From Herbaspirillum sp. CF444 (GTDB lineage Bacteria; Pseudomonadota; Gammaproteobacteria; Burkholderiales; Burkholderiaceae_D), in the NCBI RefSeq assembly GCF_000282135.1, contig NZ_AKJW01000035.1, positions 1 to 64,000 on the forward strand: 64,000 nucleotides of DNA. The letters run 5' to 3'. The translations under genes and the position numbers were made by a program. Below the pieces are notes generated by a model that was given only the letters and a program-made list of their open reading frames with translations, was not told the DNA's origin and ran no database searches. This document shows, piece after piece, positions 36,651 through 46,406 of this stretch. Within the stretch, counting starts at the first letter, position 1, and each line of letters opens with the position of its first letter.

Positions 36651-39071
36651 ATGACCATCCGTCTGCGCATTACCTTGCTCGTCATTCTCACGTTCATCGC
36701 GATCTCCGCCATCGGCGGTTATGCCGTGTTCCAGTCCCGCGGCAGCGCCGTGGAAGTCAAGTCGGTGACAGAAGGCGTAGTGCCGAGCGTGCTGGCGTCG
36801 TCGGACCTGGTCGGGCAATTGAAGGACGTGCAACTGGCCGCGATGGTCATGGTGACCGAGACCGACAACAACCTGGTCGGTCAGGAAAACGAAAAGCTGG
36901 CCGCCAAGAAGGCGGCGCTGGAAAAAGCCCTTGAATTCCAGGCCAGCCAGGCTGTGAGCCAGGCGCAAAAAGGCCTGATCGAACAAGCCAGGGAAAGCCT
37001 CGACAACTATTTCGGCGCCATCGACAACACTGCCAAGTTCAAGCTGGCCGGCAAGGATGCGCTGGCGCAGGCGTCGTTCTTCGGCGGCGTGGTGCAATAC
37101 CAGGCCGAGCTGGAAGGCGTGGTCGATACCTTGCGCATCGAAAAGAACCGCAGCAAGGACACCGCCATCGCCGCGCTGAATGCGAATCTGGCGTCGACCA
37201 CGACAACCATTTCCATCGTGACCGCAGTCGCCGTGGTGGCGCTGACCTTGATCGGTTTCCTGCTGTATCGCCAGATCACCGGCCCGATCAGCCGCATGCA
37301 GACCATGATGACCGAGATCGCCGTCAACCAGGACTTCACGCGCCGCCTGCCGGTGGATCGCATGGATGAAGTCGGCCATTCCATCGTCGCCTTCAACGGC
37401 ATGATCGAGAAGATCCAGGAAGCCTCGGCACAGGTCAGGCAAAAGACCGCCGACATGCAGGCCATGCTGCAGAACATCCCGCAAGGCATCCTGACCGTGG
37501 TCGACGGCAACAAGGTGCATCCGGAATATTCCGCCTTCCTGGAAACCGTATTCGAGACCACCGACATCGCCGGTCGCGACCTGATGGACCTGGTCTTTAC
37601 CGATACCACGCTGGGCGCCGACACGCTGTCGCAGATCGAAGCCATCGGCGGCGCCTGCATCGGCGAAGACGTGATGAACTTCGAATTCAACGAACACCTG
37701 ATGGTCGGCGAAGTCGAGAAGAAGATGGCCGACGGCCGCGTCAAGATCCTCGACCTGAGCTGGTCGCCGATCACCGACGACGCCGATCAGGTGATCCGCC
37801 TGATGCTGTGCGTGCGCGACGTGACCGAACTGCGCAAGCTGGCGGCCGAAGCCAACGAGCAAAAACACGAACTGGAAATGATCGGCGAAATCCTGGCCGT
37901 GAGCGCACCGAAGTTCCAGGAGTTCATCGTCACGTCGCGCCGTTTCCTCGACGAGAACGAACAGCTGGTGCATCAGAACCCGGAAGCCACCGCATTCGCC
38001 ATCGCCAAGCTGTTCCGCAACATGCACACCATCAAGGGCAACGGCCGCACTTACGGTCTGCTGCACCTGAGCAACGTGGTGCACAGCGTCGAAGAGCACT
38101 ACGACGACCTGCGCCACCCGGAAACCGGCGCCGTCTGGAATCAGGAACATCTGCTGCAGGATTTGGCCAAGGTGCGCGTGGCCATCGACCGCTATGCCCG
38201 CATCAACGAAGTCACCCTGGGGCGTCAGGCCGCACCGGAACAAGCCGCTGCCGTCGAACGCCACATCATGACCATCGACCGCAAGCACATCCTGGAAAGC
38301 CTGCACCGCCTGGAAACGGTCAACACGGCCAACCTGCACGAATTGGTAAGCGTGCGCAATGCCGTGCGCAAGACCTTGCGCCTGCTGGGTACTGAATCGA
38401 TCGACGAAATACTGGCAAGCGTGACCGACTCGCTGCCGGCATTGGCTGCGGAGCTGGGTAAAGCCGCGCCGGTGGTCGACATCGAAGACAACGGCTACGT
38501 CATCCATGCGCATTCCTCGGCGCTGCTGAAGAACGTCTTCATGCATCTGATCCGCAACGCCGTCGACCATGGACTGGAAACGCCGGAAGAACGCCTTGCC
38601 GCGGGCAAGCGCGAAGCCGGCACGATCCGTCTGCAAATGGGCGTGATGGACAACATGCTGCACATGGCGCTGTCGGATGACGGCCGCGGCCTGGCGCTGG
38701 CGCATATCCGCCGTACCGGGATTGAAAAGAACCTGATCGGCGTCGACCAGGTTCTGACTGACGCCGAAGCGGCCGAACTGATCATGCGCCCGGGATTCTC
38801 GACCCGCAGCGAAGTCACCGACGTGTCGGGACGCGGTGTCGGCATGGACGCGGTGCTGGATTTTGTGACCCGCGAGCATGGCCGCATCGAGATTCAGTTC
38901 CTGGATCAGGCCGAGGGCGCCGACTTCCGTCAATTCCAGGTCAATGTGCTGCTGCCGGAAAACGTCGCCGTGGAAGTCGACGGCATCGACGTGGCTTACC
39001 CGGTGCCTGAGCACGATCAGGCTCTGCCTGTCGGCACGCCGGCGGCGGGCAACGATCCGCAGGTCGCGTAA
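36651..39071 (+). CDS. Membrane-bound CheA-like histidine kinase (4-helix sensor-HAMP-PAS-Hpt-HATPase)
   Basis: An 806-residue protein that joins a chemoreceptor-like front to a CheA-like back. TM1 is at about 7-27, a periplasmic helical bundle at 30-185 (4HB_MCP-like), TM2 at 186-206, HAMP at 207-262, a PAS-like region at 270-395. The Hpt domain has His459 ([19 protein letters not shown]). The CheA-like dimer and ATP domain (535-770) has [16 protein letters not shown] (676-681) and SGRGVGMD (726-733). No receiver, no CheW-like P5 domain and no methylation-tip domain are present. It is followed by a short receptor-like protein, a CheX-like phosphatase and a CheY, all on the same strand. Presumably it phosphorylates that CheY. 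I do not recognise a named system. Confidence 0.85.
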   Translation: MTIRLRITLLVILTFIAISAIGGYAVFQSRGSAVEVKSVTEGVVPSVLASSDLVGQLKDVQLAAMVMVTETDNNLVGQENEKLAAKKAALEKALEFQASQAVSQAQKGLIEQARESLDNYFGAIDNTAKFKLAGKDALAQASFFGGVVQYQAELEGVVDTLRIEKNRSKDTAIAALNANLASTTTTISIVTAVAVVALTLIGFLLYRQITGPISRMQTMMTEIAVNQDFTRRLPVDRMDEVGHSIVAFNGMIEKIQEASAQVRQKTADMQAMLQNIPQGILTVVDGNKVHPEYSAFLETVFETTDIAGRDLMDLVFTDTTLGADTLSQIEAIGGACIGEDVMNFEFNEHLMVGEVEKKMADGRVKILDLSWSPITDDADQVIRLMLCVRDVTELRKLAAEANEQKHELEMIGEILAVSAPKFQEFIVTSRRFLDENEQLVHQNPEATAFAIAKLFRNMHTIKGNGRTYGLLHLSNVVHSVEEHYDDLRHPETGAVWNQEHLLQDLAKVRVAIDRYARINEVTLGRQAAPEQAAAVERHIMTIDRKHILESLHRLETVNTANLHELVSVRNAVRKTLRLLGTESIDEILASVTDSLPALAAELGKAAPVVDIEDNGYVIHAHSSALLKNVFMHLIRNAVDHGLETPEERLAAGKREAGTIRLQMGVMDNMLHMALSDDGRGLALAHIRRTGIEKNLIGVDQVLTDAEAAELIMRPGFSTRSEVTDVSGRGVGMDAVLDFVTREHGRIEIQFLDQAEGADFRQFQVNVLLPENVAVEVDGIDVAYPVPEHDQALPVGTPAAGNDPQVA

Positions 39072-39144
39072 TCGCAAGATCGCCGCTCTGGCAGTAGTCG
39101 GTGGTGCAGTTCAGTTGTGTAGTTTCATTGCAAGGATGTGTTTC

Positions 39145-39867
39145 ATGATGGTGAATTCGATTCTGTTTGTCGTGCTGGGAGCGCTGTTGTCCGGCGTGCC
39201 GTTGGCCTTGCTGCTCAGGCGGCAGAGCAGGCGCATGAAGCGCATGGTCGACCTGGAGCAGGTCGAGGTACTCAAGCGTAACGTCGAGGCGACGCTGCAG
39301 GAGCAACAGCAGAACATCGATGCGCATCAGCAAGAACTGGAAGCACAACGCCGCGACAACGACCTGCGCCTGGTGCATACCCGGCGTGAAACCGAACAGG
39401 TCGTCGCCCAGCTCAGCTCGCGCAATTCGGAAAGCATGGCGCGCGTACTGGAAAACTGCGATGCCTCGCAGGAAACCATCGGCAATCTGCTCGGCCTGAT
39501 GCGCACCTTCGAGCGCTGGCACGACGACATGAACGTGCTGATCACGCACAACCGTGAAATGCATCGCAAGAACGACGAGTTCGCGCTGATCGTCAACCAG
39601 GTCATCATCGTGGCGCTCAACGCCTCCATCGAAGCGGCCCGTGCCGGCGCCCATGGCCGCGGCTTTGCGGTGGTGGCCTCGGAAGTGCGCGACCTGGCGC
39701 AGCGTGCCGAGAAACTGTCCAAGAGCTACCGCGCCAACCTGTACCAGAACGACCTGATCACCACCACCACCTTCCAGGATCTGCAGGCCGGCGGCAAGAT
39801 GATCATCGGCGCCATCATCGGCCTCGACCTGATCAACAAGAAAACCAAAGAAGCGCTGGCTGCTTAA
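39145..39867 (+). CDS. Short membrane-anchored MCP-signalling-domain protein
   Basis: A 240-residue protein with one N-terminal TM (about 3-20), a basic patch, a coiled coil (30-100) and a truncated receptor tip with [21 protein letters not shown] and [19 protein letters not shown]. There is no periplasmic sensor and no HAMP. ATG 39145 has RBS aagga. It sits between the CheA-like kinase and the CheX-like gene. Since the kinase lacks a CheW-like domain, direct helix contact or a separate CheW would be needed for it to act on the kinase; it may instead be a cytoplasmic sensor of cell state. Function inferred only from context. Confidence 0.82.
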   Translation: MMVNSILFVVLGALLSGVPLALLLRRQSRRMKRMVDLEQVEVLKRNVEATLQEQQQNIDAHQQELEAQRRDNDLRLVHTRRETEQVVAQLSSRNSESMARVLENCDASQETIGNLLGLMRTFERWHDDMNVLITHNREMHRKNDEFALIVNQVIIVALNASIEAARAGAHGRGFAVVASEVRDLAQRAEKLSKSYRANLYQNDLITTTTFQDLQAGGKMIIGAIIGLDLINKKTKEALAA

Positions 39868-39879
39868 GGAACCGAGTCC

Positions 39880-40431
39880 ATGCTGAGCCAATCCGCCAAA
39901 GACGGCTTCGAGCTGCTGCTGACGCAGTCGCTGAAGAGCAGCCTTGCGCCGTCCGGCGTCGAGGCGCAGATTTCCACGCCGCCTGACATGAGCGACTTCC
40001 CGGAAAAGCAGATGGTCGTGCTGACGGTGTCATCCTATTTATTTCGGCTGATGGTGATGTTTTACTTTACGCCCAATGCCGCCACGCGCAATCATTTCGC
40101 CCGTCTCAACAATATCGACGAGGCCGAGATGAGCGAGCAGAGCTTCATGGACGCCATCGCCGAAAGCGGCAATCTGTGCTGCGGCATCCTCAACCGCGAT
40201 CTGGGTAATTTCTTTCCGCACATCGGCATGTCGACCCCGAATGTGATCGACAAGAACTGTGCGGCCTATCTGCAAAAACTCAACTGCCAGCATGTCCGGC
40301 ATTTCGCCGTCGATATGGACGGCTCCCCACGATTTCACGTGAGCTTGTGCGTATCGGCCTACGCGGATATCGACTTCAGTGTGTCCGCCGAAGAACTGGG
40401 AAGCGATACCGGCGAGCTCGAGCTGTTTTAA
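39880..40431 (+). CDS. CheX-like CheY-phosphate phosphatase
   Basis: A 183-residue protein. DAIAESGNLCCG (91-102) matches the CheC/CheX/FliY active-site pattern D/S-x3-E-x2-N-x3-G exactly, with Glu95 and Asn98 as the catalytic pair. Only one such motif is present, as in CheX. It starts 12 bp after the short receptor gene and precedes a CheY by 27 bp, which supports dephosphorylation of that CheY. Overall similarity to CheX cannot be measured here. Confidence 0.75.
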   Translation: MLSQSAKDGFELLLTQSLKSSLAPSGVEAQISTPPDMSDFPEKQMVVLTVSSYLFRLMVMFYFTPNAATRNHFARLNNIDEAEMSEQSFMDAIAESGNLCCGILNRDLGNFFPHIGMSTPNVIDKNCAAYLQKLNCQHVRHFAVDMDGSPRFHVSLCVSAYADIDFSVSAEELGSDTGELELF

Positions 40432-40458
40432 CTCTTACCCTTATCAAAAGAAAATCTC

Positions 40459-40827
40459 ATGGCACAAATCCTGGTAGTCGATGATTCAAGCACCGTCCGC
40501 GCCGAAGTGGGCGATTTCCTCAAGAAGAACGGCCTGGATGTCGCCCTGGCCGTCGACGGCCGCGACGGCCTGACCAAGCTCAAGGGCGATCCTTCCATCA
40601 AGCTGGTGGTGTCCGATGTCAACATGCCCAACATGGACGGCCTGACCATGGCAGAGAAAATCCGCAGCGAACTCGGCAACGCCGGCGTCAACATCATCAT
40701 GCTGACCACCGAAAACTCGCCGATCATGAAAGAACGCGGCAAGGCTGCCGGCATCAAGGGCTGGATCGTCAAACCGTTCAAGGGCGACGCGGTGCTGGCG
40801 ACGTTCAAGAAACTCGTGGGCGCCTGA
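40459..40827 (+). CDS. CheY-like single-domain response regulator
   Basis: A 122-residue receiver: VVDDSSTVR, Asp53 (VVSDVNMPNMDG), Thr in IIMLTTENS, Lys in WIVKPFKGD. It is the last gene of the CheA-like/mini-receptor/CheX/CheY cluster. Likely the phosphorylation target of the membrane kinase and substrate of the CheX-like phosphatase. Whether it acts on the flagellar motor or on another partner is unknown. No terminator with a T-tract seen after it. Confidence 0.92.
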   Translation: MAQILVVDDSSTVRAEVGDFLKKNGLDVALAVDGRDGLTKLKGDPSIKLVVSDVNMPNMDGLTMAEKIRSELGNAGVNIIMLTTENSPIMKERGKAAGIKGWIVKPFKGDAVLATFKKLVGA

Positions 40828-40888
40828 CGCAGAGGCACGTCGGCAGCGCAGTAGAGGAGAGGGGCGTCATATTGTCCGCCGGCGGCAT

Positions 40889-41926
40889 TCAGGCAAGCGA
40901 CTTGACGGCGCTTGACGGCGACTCACCGAACAGTTTCTTGTAGTCGCATGAGAATTGGCTGAAATTGCTGAAGCCCCAGGCAGCGGCAATATCGCCGATA
41001 CGCGAACTATGGGGGGCGCCGTCGGCGCGGCCATGCAGCAACTGGCGCCGTACTCCGTTCAGCCGCAATGACCGCAGGTAAGCCATCGGACTGATTCCCT
41101 GTATGTCTTCAAAGCAGTATTGCAACGTGCGACGGCTCACGTGCAGATGGTCGCACAGCATCGGCACCGTCACCGCCAGGTCCTGATTGCGCATCGCATA
41201 GTCGCGCGCATCGTTGACAATGCGGCGGCGTCGGGCCAGGCTGGTGCAGGCTTCATTTTCTATTTCGCTGGTGTCGAGCATCGCCAGCAGCATGCTGATG
41301 ACATTGCCTTGTTGCATGGCGCGCGCGTTGCCGGCGCCGTCCAGATCGAGCAGCGTCTGGATATGGTGCCGACAGGCATGCAAGGCGGCTTGATCGACAT
41401 GCAACAGTTCGGCCGATGCCAGTTTTGACCATTCTATTTTGCTGCCGAACTGTTCAGATGCTTCAAGCAGGATATTGCGTTGGATGACGATACCGAGGAT
41501 TTCGTGCCGGTCGGGCGTCATCAGTTCAAATTCTCGATGGCCCGGTCGCGTCATGATCATGCCGGCGCCGACCTGGCGACCATTGATGCGCATGCCGCCG
41601 ACACCGGTTTCGATACCGAACCAGAAAGCATCGGGCCAGACGCAGCAGGATTGGCGTACGGCGAGGCTGCTGCGCTCGCGGAAAATCTGCAGGCCGTAGG
41701 CACGCCATTCGTCGAGTATGCCGCAAAACCGTCCGGCGGCGATCTGGTCGTAACGCTGTTCCCAATTGGTCAGGTTGTGTGCGTGTTCGTCCACGTCATG
41801 CGCGACAACGGTGCGCAGGGCTTCATGGCTGTGCACCGGCGATGGAGCTGATTGTGCAGATGAAAGGATGGACTCTGACAAGGGCTTTTCCTGTGATGTA
41901 AAGGGCAGTGTTCTGCGCAGCGCCAT
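40889..41926 (-). CDS. AraC-family regulator, probable ethanolamine-operon activator (EutR-like)
   Basis: About 345 residues if started at ATG 41926; a longer frame begins at TTG 42004, and neither has a strong RBS, so the start is uncertain. The C-terminal double helix-turn-helix is of AraC type (VPMLCDHLHVSRRTLQYCFEDIQGISPMAYLRSLRL, then IGDIAAAWGFSNFSQFSCDYKKLFGESP). The N-terminal part is cupin-like. Size and divergence from the ethanolamine permease gene, with eutBC beyond, point to an EutR-type activator responding to ethanolamine. Two 10-bp tandem copies (CTTGACGGCG, 40901-40920) lie at its 3' end. Confidence 0.78.
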   Translation of the reverse strand: MALRRTLPFTSQEKPLSESILSSAQSAPSPVHSHEALRTVVAHDVDEHAHNLTNWEQRYDQIAAGRFCGILDEWRAYGLQIFRERSSLAVRQSCCVWPDAFWFGIETGVGGMRINGRQVGAGMIMTRPGHREFELMTPDRHEILGIVIQRNILLEASEQFGSKIEWSKLASAELLHVDQAALHACRHHIQTLLDLDGAGNARAMQQGNVISMLLAMLDTSEIENEACTSLARRRRIVNDARDYAMRNQDLAVTVPMLCDHLHVSRRTLQYCFEDIQGISPMAYLRSLRLNGVRRQLLHGRADGAPHSSRIGDIAAAWGFSNFSQFSCDYKKLFGESPSSAVKSLA

Positions 41927-41977
41927 ACATGCTGCATGTTTGCCGATTTTCGATAACGCCGTTGTTTTCCCCCTTGC

Positions 41978-42040
41978 TATATTCAATCCGAAGATCGATG
42001 ACAACGATTACAAGCAAACCCTATGCCTGCCGTCATCGAT
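41978..42040. promoter_or_regulatory. Promoter-like box and inverted repeat in the eutR/permease divergent region
   Basis: TATATT (41978-41983) resembles a -10 box without a matching -35, as is common for activator-dependent promoters. ATCGATGAC (41994-42002) and its exact reverse complement (42032-42040) form an inverted repeat with a 29-bp spacer, a possible site for the divergent AraC-type regulator. Confidence 0.4.
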
Positions 42041-42104
42041 TCGTCTCCGATTGGTCTTGTCTCAACAGCATCAATCGCATCGGGTATTGCACAGGAGTAT
42101 TCAT

Positions 42105-43487
42105 ATGGAATCTACGACGTCCGGCCAGCATCAAGGCCTCAAGCCGGTTTTGAGCACGTTGCAGTTGTGGGGAATTGCCGTCGGACTGGTGATTTCGGGA
42201 GAGTATTTCGGCTGGAGTTATGGCTGGGCTTCCGCCGGCACGCTTGGCTTTACGGTCACGGCGGTGTTCATTGCCGCGATGTATACGACTTTCATTTTCA
42301 GCTTTACCGAATTGACCACGTCGATTCCGCATGCGGGCGGTCCGTTCGCTTACAGCAAGCGCGCTTTCGGTCCGACCGGCGGTTATCTGGCGGGAGCCGC
42401 CACGCTGATCGAGTTCGTATTCGCACCGCCGGCGATTGCCTTGGCCATCGGCGCATATCTGAATGTGCAGTTTCCGACGATTGATCCAAAAACCGCGGCG
42501 CTTGGCGCTTACCTTGTTTTCATGACGCTCAATATCGTCGGCGTGCAGATCGCGGCGACCTTTGAGTTATGCGTCACGCTGCTCGCCATTTTTGAGTTGC
42601 TGGTATTCATGGGCGTGGTGTCGCCGGGATTCTCCATGATCAATTTCACCAAAGGAGGGTGGTCAGGCAAGGATGTGTTCACCTTGGCGTCGGTTCCCGG
42701 CATGTTCGCGGCGATACCGTTTGCAATCTGGTTTTTCCTCGCCATTGAAGGCGTGGCGATGGCGGCGGAAGAAGCCAAGGATCCCAAACGGTCGATCCCG
42801 ATTGCCTACATCACGGGCATTCTGACCCTGGTCGTGCTGGCGATCGGCGTCATGCTGTTTGCCGGCGGCGCCGGAGACTGGACCAAGCTGGCGAATATCA
42901 ATGATCCGCTGCCGCAAGCGATGAAGCTGATCGTCGGCGCCAACAGCAACTGGCTGCATATGCTGGTATGGCTCGGTTTGTTCGGGCTGGTGGCGTCGTT
43001 CCACGGCATTATTCTCGGTTATTCGCGGCAGATCTTCGCGCTGGCGCGGGAAGCTTATCTGCCGGCCTATTTCGCTAAAGTGCATCCGCGATTCAAGACC
43101 CCGCACCGTGCCATTCTGGCAGGCGGCGTGGTCGGCATCGCCGCGATTTACAGCGACGAGCTGATCACCATCGGCGGCCAGACGCTGACCGCCAATATCG
43201 TCACCATGTCGGTGTTTGGAGCGATCCTGATGTACATCCTGAGCATGTTGAGCCTGTTCAAGTTGCGCCGTGTGGAAGCCGGGCTGGCAAGGCCGTTCCG
43301 CGCTCCTTTTTACCCGTTCTTTCCGGCGTTTGCCTTATTTGGCGCGGTGGTGTGCATGGCGACGATGATCTATTACAACTGGCTGATCTTCCTGATTTTT
43401 CTGGTTTTCCTGGCGCTCGGTTATGGCTACTTCCTCATGACCGGAGGCCGCCGCGCCGAAGTTTCCGGACTCGCCAAGAGTACCTAG
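42105..43487 (+). CDS. eat: Ethanolamine permease (APC superfamily)
   Basis: A 460-residue, 12-TM amino acid/amine permease. Blocks typical of the ethanolamine permease family: GLVISGEYFGWSYGWASAGTLG, SIPHAGGPFAYSKRAFGP, FFLAIEGVAMAAEEAKDP and ALAREAYLPAYFAKVHPRFKTPHRAIL. ATG 42105 has a good RBS (aggag at 42093). It imports ethanolamine for the eutBC enzyme encoded 1.5 kb downstream. It is divergent from the AraC-type regulator. Close relatives in the APC superfamily can carry other amines, but the eut context supports ethanolamine. Confidence 0.88.
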   Translation: MESTTSGQHQGLKPVLSTLQLWGIAVGLVISGEYFGWSYGWASAGTLGFTVTAVFIAAMYTTFIFSFTELTTSIPHAGGPFAYSKRAFGPTGGYLAGAATLIEFVFAPPAIALAIGAYLNVQFPTIDPKTAALGAYLVFMTLNIVGVQIAATFELCVTLLAIFELLVFMGVVSPGFSMINFTKGGWSGKDVFTLASVPGMFAAIPFAIWFFLAIEGVAMAAEEAKDPKRSIPIAYITGILTLVVLAIGVMLFAGGAGDWTKLANINDPLPQAMKLIVGANSNWLHMLVWLGLFGLVASFHGIILGYSRQIFALAREAYLPAYFAKVHPRFKTPHRAILAGGVVGIAAIYSDELITIGGQTLTANIVTMSVFGAILMYILSMLSLFKLRRVEAGLARPFRAPFYPFFPAFALFGAVVCMATMIYYNWLIFLIFLVFLALGYGYFLMTGGRRAEVSGLAKST

Positions 43488-43569
43488 AACGCATCTCACG
43501 ATTATTAATGAGATGAGTTCTACTGATTCACCGCGGTTTTCCTCTCAACTTTCATTCACCAGGCAGAGA

Positions 43570-44898
43570 ATGCACAACATGAACAAGACACAACAAACTG
43601 GCGCACCGGCAATTGCGCGACGGGGATTTTTGGGACGTGCGCTGGCTTCCGCCGCAGGCGCGGCAATGGTGGGGGCGCCGTTGGTTGCGCAGGCGAAAAC
43701 CGCCGCGGTACCGATCGCACCGGTAGGACTGGACCGCGCCAAATGGTCGCCGCGTAACCGGCAGATGGTTGAACAGATGATTGCCGCCTGCGGCAATACG
43801 TCGGGGACGTACAAGAGCGGCAAGCGGCCGTACGCGGTATTCGACTGGGACAACACCAGCATCATGAACGACTGTGAAGAAGCATTGCTGATGCATCAGA
43901 TCAATACCTTGTCGTTCAAGCTGACGCCATCGGAATTCAGCGCCATCATCCGCCAGAACGTGCCGCCGGGACCGTTCACGGCTGATTTCAAAAATGCCGC
44001 CGGCAAGGTCGTCGACCTCGATTCCATTTGCGCCGATCTCGACGCCGACTACGCATTCCTGCATGCCAATTACAAGGGTTTTGCCGGCAGCAAACCGTTG
44101 GAAGAAATCGTCGCGACCGCTGAGTTCCTCGACTTCCGCACCAAGCTGTATTACCTCTACGAAGCCGTCAACGACACCCATGGCGTGAACGTCGGCTATC
44201 CCTGGGTGATTTATTTTTTCGCCAACATGACCGTCGCCGAGGTGATGGCGCTTGCCGAGGCATCCAACGATGCGGCCCTGGGCGCGGCGTTGACCAAAGT
44301 GAAATACACCAGTCCGGCGGATCGCCCCGGCAAGGCCGGCGTGGTCAGCGTATCGCACTTTCACGGCATCCGCTTATGCACCGAAATCGGCGGCATGATG
44401 GATACCTTCCGCGACCATGGAATCGATGTCTATGTCTGTACCGCCTCGCTGGAGGATGTGGTGGCCGTGTTCGCCACCAATCCGAAATACGGCTACAACG
44501 TCTCGCGTGAGAACGTCATCGGCTTGCGCCTGGAACGTGACGGCGCCGTATTCAAGAATGCCTATCTGAAAAACTGGCCGCTGACCTGGGGGCCGGGCAA
44601 GACCGTCGCGATCAAGAGCGAGCTGGTGGCAAGCAAGGGCTACGGCCCGATTTTTGTGGCCGGCGACAGCGATGGCGATTACGATATGCTCAGAGACTTC
44701 GCGGATACCCGCTTCGGACTGATCGTCAACCGCATGAAGACCGGCAAGATCGGTGAATTGTCGAAGCTGGCCGCCGCCCAGATGGACGCCAGGCAGCCGC
44801 GTTTCCTGTTGCAAGGCAGGCAAGAGTCGACCGGCAATTGGCTGCCGGTCGAAACCAGCATCAAGTACGGCAAGACAACGCCTCTACTGACGGCATAG
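43570..44898 (+). CDS. Tat-exported HAD-type phosphatase, phosphorylcholine phosphatase (PchP)-like
   Basis: A 442-residue periplasmic phosphatase. The N-terminus has a twin-arginine leader (ARRGFLGRALASAAGAA, ending VAQAK). HAD motif I is FDWDNTS (Asp92 and Asp94), the variant of Pseudomonas phosphorylcholine phosphatase; motif IV is FVAGDSDGDYDML. A second ATG at 43579 is also possible (gaga 9 bp upstream). PchP releases choline or ethanolamine from their phosphate esters. Position between the ethanolamine permease and eutB suggests it makes ethanolamine from phosphoethanolamine outside the membrane. Substrate is inferred. Confidence 0.8.
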   Translation: MHNMNKTQQTGAPAIARRGFLGRALASAAGAAMVGAPLVAQAKTAAVPIAPVGLDRAKWSPRNRQMVEQMIAACGNTSGTYKSGKRPYAVFDWDNTSIMNDCEEALLMHQINTLSFKLTPSEFSAIIRQNVPPGPFTADFKNAAGKVVDLDSICADLDADYAFLHANYKGFAGSKPLEEIVATAEFLDFRTKLYYLYEAVNDTHGVNVGYPWVIYFFANMTVAEVMALAEASNDAALGAALTKVKYTSPADRPGKAGVVSVSHFHGIRLCTEIGGMMDTFRDHGIDVYVCTASLEDVVAVFATNPKYGYNVSRENVIGLRLERDGAVFKNAYLKNWPLTWGPGKTVAIKSELVASKGYGPIFVAGDSDGDYDMLRDFADTRFGLIVNRMKTGKIGELSKLAAAQMDARQPRFLLQGRQESTGNWLPVETSIKYGKTTPLLTA

Positions 44899-44968
44899 TG
44901 GGGTCGATATCAGAAGACAATCGCGTCGTCGGCCGGCACGCTGGCGACGCGATGGAGGAAGACAAATC

Positions 44969-46366
44969 ATGTCGGTGTATCAATTCAGTCATACGGTCGG
45001 TTCCGTCACGCATCAATTCCGTGATCTGAAGGACTTGATGGCCAAGGCAACGCCGTTGCGCTCCGGCGATATGCTGGCTGGCGTGGCGGCAAGCAATGCC
45101 GAGCAGCGGGTGGTTGCGCAGATGACATTGGCGGCGTTGCCGCTGCGTGTTTTTCTCAGCGAAGCACTGGTGCCGTATGAAGACGATGAAGTCACCAGGC
45201 TGATCCTCGACGAGCACGATGCCGGCGCGTTTGCCGCGATCAGTCATCTGACCGTCGGCGATTTCCGCAACTGGCTGTTGAGCGACGACGTTGACGGCGA
45301 GACGCTGAGCGCGGTCGCGCCCGGCATCACACCCGAGATGGCGGCGGCGGTCAGCAAGATCATGCGCAACCAGGACCTGATCCTTGTCGCCAAAAAATGC
45401 CGCGTCGTCACGGCCTTCCGCAACACCATCGGCTTGCCGGGACGGCTGTCCACCCGGCTGCAACCCAATCATCCGACCGACGACGCCAGCGGAATCGCCG
45501 CCAGCCTGCTGGACGGACTCCTGTACGGCAGCGGCGACGCCGTGTTCGGCATCAATCCCGCCACCGACAATGTACCGCAGGTGATCAGGCTGGTCGCGAT
45601 GATGGACGAGATCATCGCGCGCTACCAGATCCCCACCCAGTCCTGCGTGCTGACCCATGTGACCAACACGATCGCCGCCATCGGGCGCGGCGCGCCGGTC
45701 GACCTGGTGTTCCAGTCGATCGCCGGCACCGAGGCCGCCAATCGCGGTTTCGGCATCGACCTGGCCTTGCTGGCGGAGTCGCGCAGCGCGGCCTTGTCGC
45801 TGGGACGCGGCACGGTGGGCGACAACGTCATGTATTTTGAAACCGGGCAGGGCAGTGCGTTGTCGGCCGGCGCGCACCACGGCATCGACCAGCAAACCTG
45901 CGAGGCGCGCGCCTATGCCGTGGCGCGCAAGTTCAAGCCCCTGCTGGTCAACACCGTGGTCGGCTTCATCGGTCCCGAATACCTGTACGACGGCAAGCAG
46001 ATCATCCGCGCCGGACTGGAAGATCATTTCTGCGCCAAGCTGCTGGGGCTGCCGATGGGCTGCGACGTCTGTTACACCAACCATGCCGAGGCCGACCAGA
46101 ACGACATGGACAATCTGCTGACCTTGCTGGCCACGGCCGGCTGCAATTTCGTGATGGGCATTCCCGGTTCCGACGACATCATGCTGAACTACCAGACCAC
46201 GTCGTTTCACGATGCACTATACGTTCGGCGGGTGCTGGGTCTCAGGCCGGCGCCGGAATTCGAGGCGTGGCTGCAGCGCATGCAGATCTTCGGCAGCGAG
46301 CCGCAGTTTCGTCTCAGCGAAAGCTTGCCGCCGACGTTTCGCGATGCTTTGCAGCGCCTGTCGTGA
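44969..46366 (+). CDS. eutB: Ethanolamine ammonia-lyase large subunit
   Basis: A 465-residue catalytic subunit of the adenosylcobalamin-dependent enzyme that converts ethanolamine to acetaldehyde and ammonia. Landmarks: [75 protein letters not shown] and [18 protein letters not shown]. Length matches E. coli EutB (about 453). RBS ggaggaagac precedes ATG 44969. The small subunit follows after 40 bp. No shell proteins, EutA reactivase or aldehyde dehydrogenase are in the window, so this is the short, compartment-free type. Confidence 0.97.
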   Translation: MSVYQFSHTVGSVTHQFRDLKDLMAKATPLRSGDMLAGVAASNAEQRVVAQMTLAALPLRVFLSEALVPYEDDEVTRLILDEHDAGAFAAISHLTVGDFRNWLLSDDVDGETLSAVAPGITPEMAAAVSKIMRNQDLILVAKKCRVVTAFRNTIGLPGRLSTRLQPNHPTDDASGIAASLLDGLLYGSGDAVFGINPATDNVPQVIRLVAMMDEIIARYQIPTQSCVLTHVTNTIAAIGRGAPVDLVFQSIAGTEAANRGFGIDLALLAESRSAALSLGRGTVGDNVMYFETGQGSALSAGAHHGIDQQTCEARAYAVARKFKPLLVNTVVGFIGPEYLYDGKQIIRAGLEDHFCAKLLGLPMGCDVCYTNHAEADQNDMDNLLTLLATAGCNFVMGIPGSDDIMLNYQTTSFHDALYVRRVLGLRPAPEFEAWLQRMQIFGSEPQFRLSESLPPTFRDALQRLS

Positions 46367-46406
46367 CGATGGCGACTCCCTGAAAAACGCAAACAGCGAG
46401 GCGCAC

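Noticed and set aside
36465-39077. 870-codon open frame antisense to the CheA-like kinase gene
   Set aside because: Its translation is His/Asp/Gln-rich without recognisable domains, while the sense strand encodes clear HAMP, Hpt and ATPase motifs. High GC content makes long antisense frames common.
40876-40885. Palindrome CCGCCGGCGG after cheY as terminator
   Set aside because: No loop and no T-tract; expected by chance in GC-rich DNA.
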